This document shows positions 1 to 7,210 of a stretch of 40,394 bases of DNA, piece after piece. A program made the position numbers and the translations under genes. Origin of the DNA: Spirochaetaceae bacterium (GTDB lineage Bacteria; Spirochaetota; Spirochaetia; DSM-27196; PXBQ01); assembly GCA_007695285.1 (NCBI GenBank), contig REEC01000193.1, positions 1-40,394 on the forward strand, written 5' to 3'. Within the stretch, counting starts at the first letter, position 1. Each line of letters opens with the position of its first letter. Below the pieces are notes generated by a model. It worked only from the letters and a program-made list of their open reading frames with translations, was not told where the DNA came from and ran no database searches.

Positions 1-2
1 TC

Positions 3-1295
3 TTCGAGTTCAACACGAAGAATGACCTCGAAGACCTTCCGACGACGTGGGGCGGGTACGACAAATTCCCCCTTCGGGCGAAGTTCTTCCATCGGGAGAA
101 GAAACCGATCGTCGCGATGAGTGGGAAATTCCATACCAGTTGGGGGGAGTTTGGCGGCTTCAAGTCTCCGGATGCGATCAAGTTCGAGGCCGCGTCGATG
201 ATCGCGTTCGGATCGCGCTGCAACTTCGGAGACCAGTTGCATCCACTTGGACGGATGGACAAGCAGACGTACGAGAACATCGCTTCCGCGTACGAGTACA
301 TCGAGAAGATCGAGCAGTACGGCATCGGTGGAGTACCGGTAGCGACGCTGGGGATTGTCCCGTCGTTCGAGCTCGCGGCCGATGAAGGTCTCGCGCGCGT
401 GCTCATGGAGGAGCAAATCGATTTCGACATCTGCCTTCCGGGCGATGATTTGAGACGGTTCGAGACGATCGTGATCCCGTCGGTCGCAGGGCTGATCGAC
501 CCGATGCGGTTGGAACTCGAGGTATTCCTCGGAAACGGCGGCCGCGTCGTGACGCTCGGCGACGGCATTCTCGACGCCGACGAGCAGCCCGCTCTTCGAT
601 GTAACGCGACGTACAATGGTCCCGGCCAGTTCGACATGGACTTCACGGCACTCACCGACGGGGGAGACAGGCCGCGGGAACTCCCGAACACACCTTTTTT
701 GAATTATTCTTCCGCGCTCAGATTCACACCCGGACCGGACGCTGAAATCATCGCGTGGGTTCACGAGCCGTACTTCAGCCGCACGTACGCGAAGTACTGC
801 GGGCACCAGAACTCCCCGTTCCGCCCCGAACCTGCAGGGCACCCTGCTGCGTTCCGGTCGGAAAACCTCACGGTATTCGCGCACGCGCTCGATCGGATGT
901 ACTACGCGCACGGCGCTATCGCTCACCGGGCGTTCTTCGCATCGGTACTCCGGCCGCAGCACCCGAACCCGATGATCGACGTCGCGCTTCCAAGCGCCGG
1001 ACGCGTGAGCCTGCTCCATCAACCGGACGAGAGGCGATACGTCGCGCACCTGTTGTACGGCCCGCCGATCTCGCGCGGAAGGTGTTCGGTGATCGAGGAT
1101 CTCGTGCCGATCCGAAACGTGCGCGTGCGCCTCGCGCTCCCGGTCGAGGTCGCGTCGCTCACGCTCGTTCCCGATGAAATCGAGTTGAAGTCACAACGAA
1201 CCACACCGACCGACTCCCTCGCGGGCACAGTCAATACCGTCGAAGCAATCGTGCCCGAGTTCACCGGGCACTGCGCGGTCGTCGCGCGGTACTGA
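3..1295 (+). CDS. Beta-galactosidase-like protein with trimerisation domain, 5' truncated
   Basis: The reading frame is open from the window edge to TGA at 1293-1295, so the N-terminal part, probably a TIM-barrel catalytic domain, lies outside. The visible 430 residues contain a stretch on glycoside context (YEYIEKIEQYG) followed by a Rossmann/glutamine-amidotransferase-like segment, roughly VPVATLGIVPSF to LGDGILDADEQ. That segment resembles the beta-galactosidase trimerisation domain, in which a class-I-amidotransferase fold has no amidotransferase role. A beta-sandwich-like tail follows, with many short strands. The family includes putative glycosyl hydrolases (GHL6/GH42-related) acting on glycans in the cytoplasm. 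Family placement is by recognition of sequence style. No catalytic acid can be assigned because the catalytic half is missing. It could instead be a non-catalytic member. A sigma70 promoter and a separate gene follow, so it is probably the last gene of its own operon. Confidence 0.6.
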   Translation, partial: FEFNTKNDLEDLPTTWGGYDKFPLRAKFFHREKKPIVAMSGKFHTSWGEFGGFKSPDAIKFEAASMIAFGSRCNFGDQLHPLGRMDKQTYENIASAYEYIEKIEQYGIGGVPVATLGIVPSFELAADEGLARVLMEEQIDFDICLPGDDLRRFETIVIPSVAGLIDPMRLELEVFLGNGGRVVTLGDGILDADEQPALRCNATYNGPGQFDMDFTALTDGGDRPRELPNTPFLNYSSALRFTPGPDAEIIAWVHEPYFSRTYAKYCGHQNSPFRPEPAGHPAAFRSENLTVFAHALDRMYYAHGAIAHRAFFASVLRPQHPNPMIDVALPSAGRVSLLHQPDERRYVAHLLYGPPISRGRCSVIEDLVPIRNVRVRLALPVEVASLTLVPDEIELKSQRTTPTDSLAGTVNTVEAIVPEFTGHCAVVARY

Positions 1296-1338
1296 CATCC
1301 GGTGGTACAGAACGCCCTCGATTCGCCCGGCGCCCGGT

Positions 1339-1367
1339 TTGCACGGCGGGGCGTGATCCGGTACTAT
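1339..1367 (+). promoter_or_regulatory. Sigma70-type promoter of the lipoprotein gene
   Basis: The -35 box TTGCAC (1339-1344) and -10 box TACTAT (1362-1367) are separated by exactly 17 bp. Transcription would start near 1374, leaving a leader of about 68 nt that contains the perfect hairpin at 1391-1424. Confidence 0.6.
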
Positions 1368-1390
1368 GCTCGGACAGTTCATTGAAGGGA

Positions 1391-1424
1391 GCAGTTCTCA
1401 TTTTCAAGACGAAATGAGAACTGC
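1391..1424 (+). other. Perfect 13-bp stem-loop in the lipoprotein mRNA leader
   Basis: GCAGTTCTCATTT at 1391-1403 is exactly complementary to 1412-1424, with an 8-nt loop at 1404-1411. It sits downstream of the predicted start site and upstream of the ribosome-binding site GAGGGGG (1431-1437). No T-run follows, so it is not a normal intrinsic terminator. It may be an mRNA-stabilising 5' hairpin or a protein/DNA operator. Confidence 0.7.
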
Positions 1425-1441
1425 TGCGTCGAGGGGGATTT

Positions 1442-2083
1442 GTGAAAAAAGTTATACGCACGGCCATGGTCGTAGCCGGTGTTTTTCTGACCACGGTTTT
1501 TCTGTCAGGATGTCTCGAGGTCTTGCACTACGTCGGTTCGTCGCCGAACGGCGACGTCGATGTGCGCGTCCGGATGACGTTTCAAAAGGCGCCGTTCTCT
1601 CTTGCGGGAGCGATGATGGACGGTGACAGCGACGAGATGTTTTTCTCGGAGGAGTTTGGCGAGATCGATCAAGAGTTCTTGAGCCAACTACCGGCCGCGA
1701 CCGAAGCGTCGGTCCTGACGGTCAACACGCCGTACGAGTTCGGGTTCGATGCGGAGTTCTCGTATCCTGGCGGAGTTACGCGCGGTACCGCAGACGACGC
1801 TCCGTTCGCGCTCGTGCGCACGTCGGCGGGGTTTGAGATCGCGATCCCCGGAGGCAACGACGACAGCGGCGACGACGAGATGGCGCAAGCGTTTCTGATG
1901 AGCAACAAGTACCGGATCGTAATTTCGCGCTCGGTTCTTCCGTCGATTCGCGAAGCCGAACTCGTCGCGCGCACCGAAACGATCGAGATCGATCCGATCG
2001 TGCTCGCCGACGTCGTGATCCTGGAGTTCCCGATCTACTACTGGATCGCCTCAGGAGGCGACCTCAGAGTCGTGATCAGGTAG
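1442..2083 (+). CDS. Predicted lipoprotein of unknown function
   Basis: A 213-aa protein starts at GTG 1442, preceded by GAGGGGG at 1431-1437. The N-terminus is a classic lipoprotein signal: two lysines, a hydrophobic core (residues 8-20) and the lipobox L21-S-G-C24, so the mature protein should be lipid-anchored and exported. The rest alternates short beta-like strands with an acidic, Gly/Asp-rich linker (DDSGDDE around residue 143) and ends in a hydrophobic strand and an Arg. No family is recognised. It has its own promoter and hairpin leader, is a single-gene unit, and converges on the methyltransferase with a shared hairpin at 2090-2115. The lipobox and start are clear; the function is unknown. 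Confidence 0.8.
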   Translation: MKKVIRTAMVVAGVFLTTVFLSGCLEVLHYVGSSPNGDVDVRVRMTFQKAPFSLAGAMMDGDSDEMFFSEEFGEIDQEFLSQLPAATEASVLTVNTPYEFGFDAEFSYPGGVTRGTADDAPFALVRTSAGFEIAIPGGNDDSGDDEMAQAFLMSNKYRIVISRSVLPSIREAELVARTETIEIDPIVLADVVILEFPIYYWIASGGDLRVVIR

Positions 2084-2089
2084 TTGATC

Positions 2090-2115
2090 GCTCCGCGCGT
2101 TACCGCGCGCGGAGC
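2090..2115. terminator. Hairpin between convergent genes
   Basis: GCTCCGCGCG (2090-2099) pairs perfectly with CGCGCGGAGC (2106-2115) around a 6-nt loop. It lies just after the lipoprotein stop. The stop codon and last codons of the minus-strand methyltransferase lie inside it. There is no T-run on either strand, so it is only a probable bidirectional terminator or 3' end protector. Confidence 0.5.
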
Positions 2116-2846
2116 ACAAACACGCCCCACCCGAAGAATCGCCGGCCGTACGTGAGGTACGCACGACGATTTTTCTCGAGGAAATCGCGAATACCCGCAG
2201 CATCAGGGTCGGTCGGGTTATCGCGTAGCCAGTCCGAGAGCGCCGGCCACTGCGCCGCTTCGTACCGGTCCCACCCGTGGTGGTCCGCGATCACCATCTC
2301 GATCAAGTCGAAACCCGCGGCGTCGAAGCGGTCGAGCGTGCCGGGAAGGCTCGTGAACACCTCGCGGTCGCCGTCGACGAGCATCGTGAACGCCTCATCG
2401 GGCGGCGTCTCGATCCAGTAGGGTTCGCCGACCAGGATCAGGCTTGTATCGTTTCTCAGACCGGGCCGCATTATCTCGAGCGTTCCGGGCAACCCGTTTC
2501 CAATCCACGTCGCGCCGATACAGCTCACGACGTCGAAAGCACCCGCCGATATCGGGTACGCGCTTGCGTCGGCTTCGACAAACTCGACGCGGTCGTCGAC
2601 CGCGAGTTCCTCGGCGCGCCGATTCGCCGCGGCGAGAAAGACCGTGCTGATGTCGACGCCGATCCCCGTGACGCCAAAAGCGGCGGCCCACCGGCACAGC
2701 ATTTCGCCCTTACCACAACACAGGTCGAGTTGCCGGGTGCCCGGCCTCAGGGCACAGATCTCACCGAGCAGCATGAGCTGCTCCTCGGTGAACGGGTTGA
2801 GGATTCGGTGATCGCGTTCGGCGATCTCATGAAATCGTAGCGACAT
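2100..2846 (-). CDS. Class I SAM-dependent methyltransferase
   Basis: A 248-aa Rossmann-fold methyltransferase. The SAM-binding motif I is LDLCCGKGEM (residues 40-49), the acidic end of strand 2 is GIGVDIS (61-67), and motif II is VEADAS (90-95). The sequence resembles small-molecule methyltransferases of the Methyltransf_11/25 type. The substrate cannot be read from the sequence. The start at 2846 is supported by AAAGGAG six nt upstream. It is the last gene of a minus-strand run behind three SDR genes, 48 bp after the nearest one, which suggests a shared transcript and action on the same metabolite or its by-product. Its 3' end is embedded in the hairpin at 2090-2115. Confidence 0.8.
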   Translation of the reverse strand: MSLRFHEIAERDHRILNPFTEEQLMLLGEICALRPGTRQLDLCCGKGEMLCRWAAAFGVTGIGVDISTVFLAAANRRAEELAVDDRVEFVEADASAYPISAGAFDVVSCIGATWIGNGLPGTLEIMRPGLRNDTSLILVGEPYWIETPPDEAFTMLVDGDREVFTSLPGTLDRFDAAGFDLIEMVIADHHGWDRYEAAQWPALSDWLRDNPTDPDAAGIRDFLEKNRRAYLTYGRRFFGWGVFVLRAR

Positions 2847-2894
2847 CTGATCTCCTTTGCCGGCCGGTCGGGTGCATCATCGGAGAACGCGCGC

Positions 2895-3686
2895 CTACAC
2901 CGCGGGCCCTTCGTACGCGACGTACGGCCGTTGCGTCGCGAGTTTTCCGCCGCTCACGTCGACCATCGTACCGGTGATGTAGCCCGCGAGATCGGACGCG
3001 AGAAAGCAGACCAGGTTGGCGACGTCGTCGGAGCTCTGCCACCGCCGTAGCGTGAGCGTATCGAGCATCTTCGAGGCCTCCGCCGGCGGGAGCGAGCCGA
3101 AGTTATTGATTCCGCTCGGAATCATGCCGGGCGCGTAGCAGTTCACCGTGATGTTCCACGGTCCAAGCTCGCCCGCGAGCACACGCGTGAAGTACACGAC
3201 CGCGGCCTTTGACGCGGCGTACGCGGCACCGCCGATCGCCGGAACGATCGCGGCGAACGAAGCGGCGTTGATGATGCGACCGGACTTTTGCTTTTTCATG
3301 ATCGGGATCACCGCCTGACTCATGAGAAACGGTCCACGCGTGTTGACCGAGAAGTTCAGGTCCCATTTTTCGACCGGAAGCGTCTCGACCGGACCACCCG
3401 GGGCGACGCCCGCGTTGTTCACAAGAACGTCGACCGTGCCGTACTCGGCCACGACACGCGCGACCGTTTCCTTGACGGCAGCCGCGTCGGCGACGTCGCA
3501 CGCAATCTGCAGCCCCTCAAAACCGTTCTTCGCGAACTCATCACCGAGCTTCGTGAGACCGTCGGTGTCGAGATCGGTCGCAACCGTCTTGACTCCCTCG
3601 CGGCCGAGAGTCAGCGCGATTTCACGGCCTATGCCGGCTGCGGCTCCGGTCACGATCGCCACTTTTCCTTTCAGATCGATAATCAT
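2895..3686 (-). CDS. Short-chain dehydrogenase/reductase (SDR), first of five
   Basis: A 263-aa classical SDR catalysing NAD(P)-dependent oxidation or reduction of a hydroxy/oxo substrate in the cytoplasm. The cofactor motif TGAAAGIG is at residues 13-20, with an Asp after strand 2 (ATDLD, 36-40) that favours NAD over NADP. The structural motif NNAG is at 90-93, and the catalytic residues are S143, Y156 and K160 (YAASK). The C-terminal GTMVDVSGG is typical of FabG-like members. AAGGGGA precedes ATG 3686. It is 49 bp downstream of the next SDR and probably belongs to the same operon. FabG itself is unlikely, because four other SDRs and no fatty-acid genes surround it. A sugar or polyol dehydrogenase is more plausible. 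Confidence 0.85.
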   Translation of the reverse strand: MIIDLKGKVAIVTGAAAGIGREIALTLGREGVKTVATDLDTDGLTKLGDEFAKNGFEGLQIACDVADAAAVKETVARVVAEYGTVDVLVNNAGVAPGGPVETLPVEKWDLNFSVNTRGPFLMSQAVIPIMKKQKSGRIINAASFAAIVPAIGGAAYAASKAAVVYFTRVLAGELGPWNITVNCYAPGMIPSGINNFGSLPPAEASKMLDTLTLRRWQSSDDVANLVCFLASDLAGYITGTMVDVSGGKLATQRPYVAYEGPAV

Positions 3687-3735
3687 TGTGTTCCCCTTGT
3701 GCTGACCTGTGGTAGTTTGTCTGTGCTCTTTCGAC

Positions 3736-4503
3736 TCATATATGTACCGATATCCCGGAACACACGCCCATGTCGGTGCCGGTGATGTTCCGGGCGGCGT
3801 CGGAGGCGAGAAACAGACATGTCTCGCTCACGTCTTCGACCGTCGTGAACTCGCGCAGAGGCATCCGTTCCCGGTTCTCGGCGATCCACTCCGCGTCGTC
3901 CTCGGGGACGTTACGAAGCGCGCGTTCCTGTTCCGTGAGGACCCAACCGACAGTGATCCAGTTCACACGGATCTTGTCGGGTGCGAGAAGCATCGCGAGC
4001 TTTCGCGTCATCGTGAACATTGCGCCCTTGCTGATCCCGTACGCAAACTGCCCGGTGCCGACGCCGAACGGGTGCGTCGACCCGATATTGATGATCGAGC
4101 CTCCACCACGCGAACGCAAGAGCGGCGTCGCGGCCTGAGCGCAGAAAAAAGCCGCGCGCGCGTTGACCGCGAAGAGCCTGTCCCAGAGCTCGGGAGTCGT
4201 CTCTTCGAAAGTCGCGATCGGGAAGATTCCGGCGTTGTTCACGAGAATGTCGAGGCCACCAAACTCGGTCTGCGCACGGTCGATGAGTGGCGCGCACTCG
4301 TCGACGTTCGCAAGGTCGGCGGCGTGGAACACAGCGGTGCCGCCGCCCGCACGGATCGCCGCGACGACGGCCTCGCCTTCGGGTTTTCTGCGGCCGCTCA
4401 CGACGACCGACGCGCCTTCGCGCGCCATCAGACGCGCGATGCCCGCGCCGATTCCGGACGTCGAGCCGGTGATGACCGCGACCTTGCCGCTCAATCGTGC
4501 CAT
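3736..4503 (-). CDS. SDR family oxidoreductase, second of five
   Basis: A 255-aa classical SDR. TGSTSGIG lies at residues 12-19, NNAG at 89-92, and the catalytic triad is S142, Y155, K159 (YGISK). The strand-2 end is SGRRK (36-40), basic residues that suggest NADP preference. The start is ATG 4503, because AGGAGGA lies three nt upstream and residues before it match no SDR. That ribosome-binding site overlaps the stop codon of the preceding SDR (8 nt apart), so the two are translationally coupled. The C-terminus reads GTDMGVCSGISVHI. The substrate is unknown. By context it is a sugar, polyol or hydroxy-acid dehydrogenase. Confidence 0.85.
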   Translation of the reverse strand: MARLSGKVAVITGSTSGIGAGIARLMAREGASVVVSGRRKPEGEAVVAAIRAGGGTAVFHAADLANVDECAPLIDRAQTEFGGLDILVNNAGIFPIATFEETTPELWDRLFAVNARAAFFCAQAATPLLRSRGGGSIINIGSTHPFGVGTGQFAYGISKGAMFTMTRKLAMLLAPDKIRVNWITVGWVLTEQERALRNVPEDDAEWIAENRERMPLREFTTVEDVSETCLFLASDAARNITGTDMGVCSGISVHI

Positions 4504-4511
4504 ATCTCCTC

Positions 4512-5231
4512 CTATCCGACCATCATGTGTGGTGGTGTGATGATAAGCTCGGGAACGACCGCGCGGGCGGGTAGCTTTGCGACCATGACGACGCACTCGG
4601 CGATGTCCTCGGGTTGCACCATCTGCGCGCGCTTCTCGGGCGGCGTCGGTGTCGGGCGCTTGTCGACGAGCGGCGTATTAGTCTCGCCGGGATACACGTT
4701 TGTGACGCGAATCCCGTTCTTCGCTTCCTCGATGCCGACAAAAGTCCCGAGCGCCGATGTCGCGAACTTCGAGACGCAGTACGGCAGCCCCGCGAGTTCC
4801 ATGACGCGCCGACCCGCGAGCGAAACGACATTCACGATCAGCCCTTCTCCTCGGCTCCGCATCCCCGGAAGCGCCGCGTGAATACAGTTGAACACACCGG
4901 TCGTGTTCACCGCAAGCACGCGGTCGAAATCCTCCGGCGCGATATTCGCCATCATCCGGTTTCCGACGTTCAAACCCGCGCTGTTCACAAGGATGTCGAG
5001 ACCGCCGTACTCGGCCGTGACCCAGCCAAACAGCTCGGCGACCGCGGCTCGATCGGTCACGTCACATACGCGCGCGACGAGTCCCGGCGCTCCGGACACC
5101 GCGTCGACACCGGCTTGCCCCGAACCACACACGACGACCGTGGCACCTTCGTTCGCGAACGCCCGCGCAACCGCGAGCCCGATTCCACTCGTTCCTCCGG
5201 CGACCAACACGACTCGTTCCTTTAACTCCAC
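4512..5231 (-). CDS. SDR family oxidoreductase with NSAG motif, third of five
   Basis: A 239-aa SDR that begins with GTG at 5231, preceded by GGGGGTAAGG. The glycine motif is GGTSGIG (residues 12-18), with Ala-Gly where most relatives have Thr-Gly. The usual NNAG is replaced by NSAG (83-86). Catalytic residues S137, Y151 and K155 (YCVSK) are all present, so activity is expected. The C-terminal part (PPEKRAQMVQPEDIAECVVMVAKLPARAVVPELIITP) resembles the YdfG/serine-3-dehydrogenase-like branch of SDRs, which ends soon after a PEL(x)I motif. It is the first gene of the minus-strand SDR operon and diverges from the isomerase gene at 5344. Confidence 0.85.
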   Translation of the reverse strand: MELKERVVLVAGGTSGIGLAVARAFANEGATVVVCGSGQAGVDAVSGAPGLVARVCDVTDRAAVAELFGWVTAEYGGLDILVNSAGLNVGNRMMANIAPEDFDRVLAVNTTGVFNCIHAALPGMRSRGEGLIVNVVSLAGRRVMELAGLPYCVSKFATSALGTFVGIEEAKNGIRVTNVYPGETNTPLVDKRPTPTPPEKRAQMVQPEDIAECVVMVAKLPARAVVPELIITPPHMMVG

Positions 5232-5253
5232 GCCTTACCCCCAATGTCAAGCG

Positions 5254-5282
5254 ATGCACCACCCGGCTGTTCTTGGTATACT
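5254..5282 (+). promoter_or_regulatory. Promoter of the isomerase-SDR operon
   Basis: ATGCAC (5254-5259) and TATACT (5277-5282) are 17 bp apart. The predicted start near 5289 falls in the GNRA-type hairpin at 5287-5302. The GTATAC core is palindromic and may also serve the divergent SDR operon, for which I find no clear separate promoter. Confidence 0.5.
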
Positions 5283-5286
5283 CATT

Positions 5287-5302
5287 GTCGCGGAAACGCG
5301 AC
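5287..5302 (+). other. GNRA-tetraloop hairpin at the predicted 5' end of the isomerase mRNA
   Basis: GTCGCG (5287-5292), loop GAAA, CGCGAC (5297-5302). It is a stable six-bp stem with a GNRA loop and lies at the predicted transcription start. It could be a 5' stabilising structure. Confidence 0.45.
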
Positions 5303-5343
5303 GATTTGGGAATGGCAATCACCCGATCAGTAAGGAGCTTCTG

Positions 5344-6381
5344 ATGAGCCGTGACCGGCACCCGTTTGGACTATGCATGTACGGTATCCAGTACCTCGTT
5401 GGAGCCGCGGGACGCGGGACTCCGAACGAGAATCCAAACGCACTCACCGCCGACGAGTTTCTTCGGCTCGCGGTCGACCGTGGCCTCTCGAGCATCGAGG
5501 TCTCGCTGCCGTTTGTCTCGGCGGCACTCGATCCGGGTCAACTCCGCGAGTACGCTGAGCAGGCGCGTGGGGCCGGACTCGACGTCGTGATCGCGGGTCC
5601 AAACATCACCGCGACCCCCGATCTCGCGGCCCTGATCGCACTCGCGTCGGGAATGGGAGCGAAGCGGTTTCGGTGCACCGGAAGCGCGGTGTTGTGCGGT
5701 GACCGCTCTCCGGTCGGTGGTTTTCCGGGTTGGCAGCGACACGTCGATAACGAGATCTCGATTCTCCGCGACCTCGCTCCCGTCGCCGAACACAACGACG
5801 TGCGCGTCGGGCTCGAGAATCACCAGGACCACGACTCGGCGGACCTGCTTCGGATCTGCGAGACGGTCGGAAGCGAGTACATCGGAGTGACTCTCGACAC
5901 CGGAAACCCGATCGCGGTCGGTGAGGACCCGGTCGCGTTCGCCGAGAAGATACTGCCGTTCCTGGTTGACGTTCACCTGAAGGACTACCGGATGATCAAC
6001 ACGCCGCACGGGTTCCGGTTGGTTCACTGCGCGATCGGTTCGGGTGTCGTCGAGTTCCGCTCGTTGTGGCCGGTCCTCGAGCGGCGACCGGAGATCCCAC
6101 GCGGTATCGAGATGGCCGCGCTCAGCGAACGCTACATCCGCATCTTTGACGATGCATTCTGGGATGGATTCGGGAGCCGCGAGGCCCGAACACTCGCGCC
6201 GGTCATGAGGATTGCGCGCGAGCGCGGTGAGAACGTCGACGATCCGGCGGAGTGGCAGACGCCGCTCGAGAGAGGAGCCGGCGAGTCGACCGCAGAGTCG
6301 GCCGCAAAGTGGGAGAGCAAACGGCTCGAGGATAGCATCCGGAATCTCGCGGCGATCGCGAGTACAGCAGAGAATCCCTGA
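5344..6381 (+). CDS. Sugar phosphate isomerase/epimerase-type TIM barrel
   Basis: A 345-aa member of the xylose-isomerase-like TIM-barrel (AP_endonuc_2) superfamily. The four expected divalent-metal ligands are visible: E158 (GLENHQ), D185 (TLDTGNP), H211 (DVHLKDY) and E256 (GIEMA). The family includes hexulose/tagatose 3-epimerases, inosose dehydratase and isomerase (IolE/IolI), and 2-keto-myo-inositol isomerase. The exact substrate cannot be decided. The start is ATG 5344, with AAGGAG at 5331-5336; upstream in-frame codons have no ribosome-binding site and are not conserved-looking. The C-terminal 60 residues are charged and probably helical, longer than usual. An SDR follows 11 bp later, so the pair probably performs an isomerisation/oxidation sequence on one sugar or cyclitol. 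Confidence 0.8.
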   Translation: MSRDRHPFGLCMYGIQYLVGAAGRGTPNENPNALTADEFLRLAVDRGLSSIEVSLPFVSAALDPGQLREYAEQARGAGLDVVIAGPNITATPDLAALIALASGMGAKRFRCTGSAVLCGDRSPVGGFPGWQRHVDNEISILRDLAPVAEHNDVRVGLENHQDHDSADLLRICETVGSEYIGVTLDTGNPIAVGEDPVAFAEKILPFLVDVHLKDYRMINTPHGFRLVHCAIGSGVVEFRSLWPVLERRPEIPRGIEMAALSERYIRIFDDAFWDGFGSREARTLAPVMRIARERGENVDDPAEWQTPLERGAGESTAESAAKWESKRLEDSIRNLAAIASTAENP

Positions 6382-6392
6382 AGGAGCGATAA

Positions 6393-7184
6393 ATGGAACG
6401 GAAACTCACCGGAAAGACCGCGATCGTGACCGGCGCGGGCCGCGGGCTCGGTCGCGCGCACGCGCTCAGGCTCGCGGCGCTCGGGGCGAACATCGTCGTG
6501 AACGATATCAGACTCGACGCGGCCGCCGAGTTCGACGAAGAGCTGACCGCGGCGACGGTCGCCGACGAGTGCATCGCGCTCGGCGTGCGCGCGATCGGAG
6601 TCGAAGCGGATGTAACCGACAGGAACCAGGTCGCGAGTCTCGTCGAGCGCGCGGTGAGCGAGTTCGGCGGTATCGATATTCTTGTGAACAACGCGGGTGG
6701 AATGTTGCGTCCGGTCGAGCGCAGCGCGGCGTCTACGATGGACATCGACGACCTCGAGTTCATCATCGACGTGAATCTCATGAGTACGGTCCATTGTTGC
6801 CAACTCGTCGTGCCGTCGATGAAGGAACGCGGAAGCGGCCGGATCGTGAACGTGAGTTCGACCGCGGCGTTCATGAGCGGCGTCACGTTCACGAGTTACG
6901 GCATGGCGAAGGCGGCTATTGTCCGTTTCACGCGTTCGCTCGCGACCGAGCTCGGTCCGTTCGGGATCCACGTCAACTGCATCGCGCCGTCTCTGATCGC
7001 GACGAGCCGCGCTCTCGCGCAGTTCCCGGATCGCGTCAAAGCCGCCGCAACGATACCGTTACGCCGCCTCGGGGTTCCTGACGACGTCTCGAAAGTGGTC
7101 GAGTTTCTCTGCACCGACCTCTCGGACTACGTGACGGGCCAGTGCATCACGGTGTGCGGCGGGAACTACCTGAATGTTTCGTGA
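6393..7184 (+). CDS. SDR family oxidoreductase, fourth of five
   Basis: A 263-aa classical SDR with TGAGRGLG (residues 13-20), an Asp ending strand 2 (VVNDIR, 35-40) favouring NAD, NNAG at 99-102, and catalytic S155 or S156, Y169 and K173 (YGMAK). A 10-residue insert (RPVERSAASTMDIDD, 106-120) precedes the catalytic region. AAGGAG at 6381-6386 supports ATG 6393. It is 11 bp behind the TIM-barrel gene, so the two form an operon. The most likely role is oxidation of the sugar or cyclitol handled by that isomerase; the substrate is inferred from context only. Confidence 0.85.
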   Translation: MERKLTGKTAIVTGAGRGLGRAHALRLAALGANIVVNDIRLDAAAEFDEELTAATVADECIALGVRAIGVEADVTDRNQVASLVERAVSEFGGIDILVNNAGGMLRPVERSAASTMDIDDLEFIIDVNLMSTVHCCQLVVPSMKERGSGRIVNVSSTAAFMSGVTFTSYGMAKAAIVRFTRSLATELGPFGIHVNCIAPSLIATSRALAQFPDRVKAAATIPLRRLGVPDDVSKVVEFLCTDLSDYVTGQCITVCGGNYLNVS

Positions 7185-7192
7185 CTCTTCGG

Positions 7193-7210
7193 GATCATCA
7201 CACGACGATC
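7193..7210. terminator. Weak hairpin between convergent SDR and mgtE
   Basis: GATCATC (7193-7199) pairs with GACGATC (7204-7210), with one G-U pair and a 4-nt loop. It overlaps the mgtE stop codon and fills most of the 24-bp gap. There is no T-run. Confidence 0.3.

Noticed and set aside
3709-4881. A 390-codon plus-strand frame across two SDR genes
   Set aside because: It spans two convincingly coupled minus-strand genes and their intergenic ribosome-binding site; the translation resembles no protein.
5245-5250. TTGACA on the minus strand just before the SDR start
   Set aside because: It is a consensus -35, but the position 17 bp downstream (5222-5227) reads AGTTAA and lies inside the coding region, so no usable promoter results.
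4888-5343. N-terminal extension of the TIM-barrel protein by about 150 residues
   Set aside because: The extension is antisense to an SDR, crosses the promoter at 5254-5282 and has no ribosome-binding site. ATG 5344 with AAGGAG is better.
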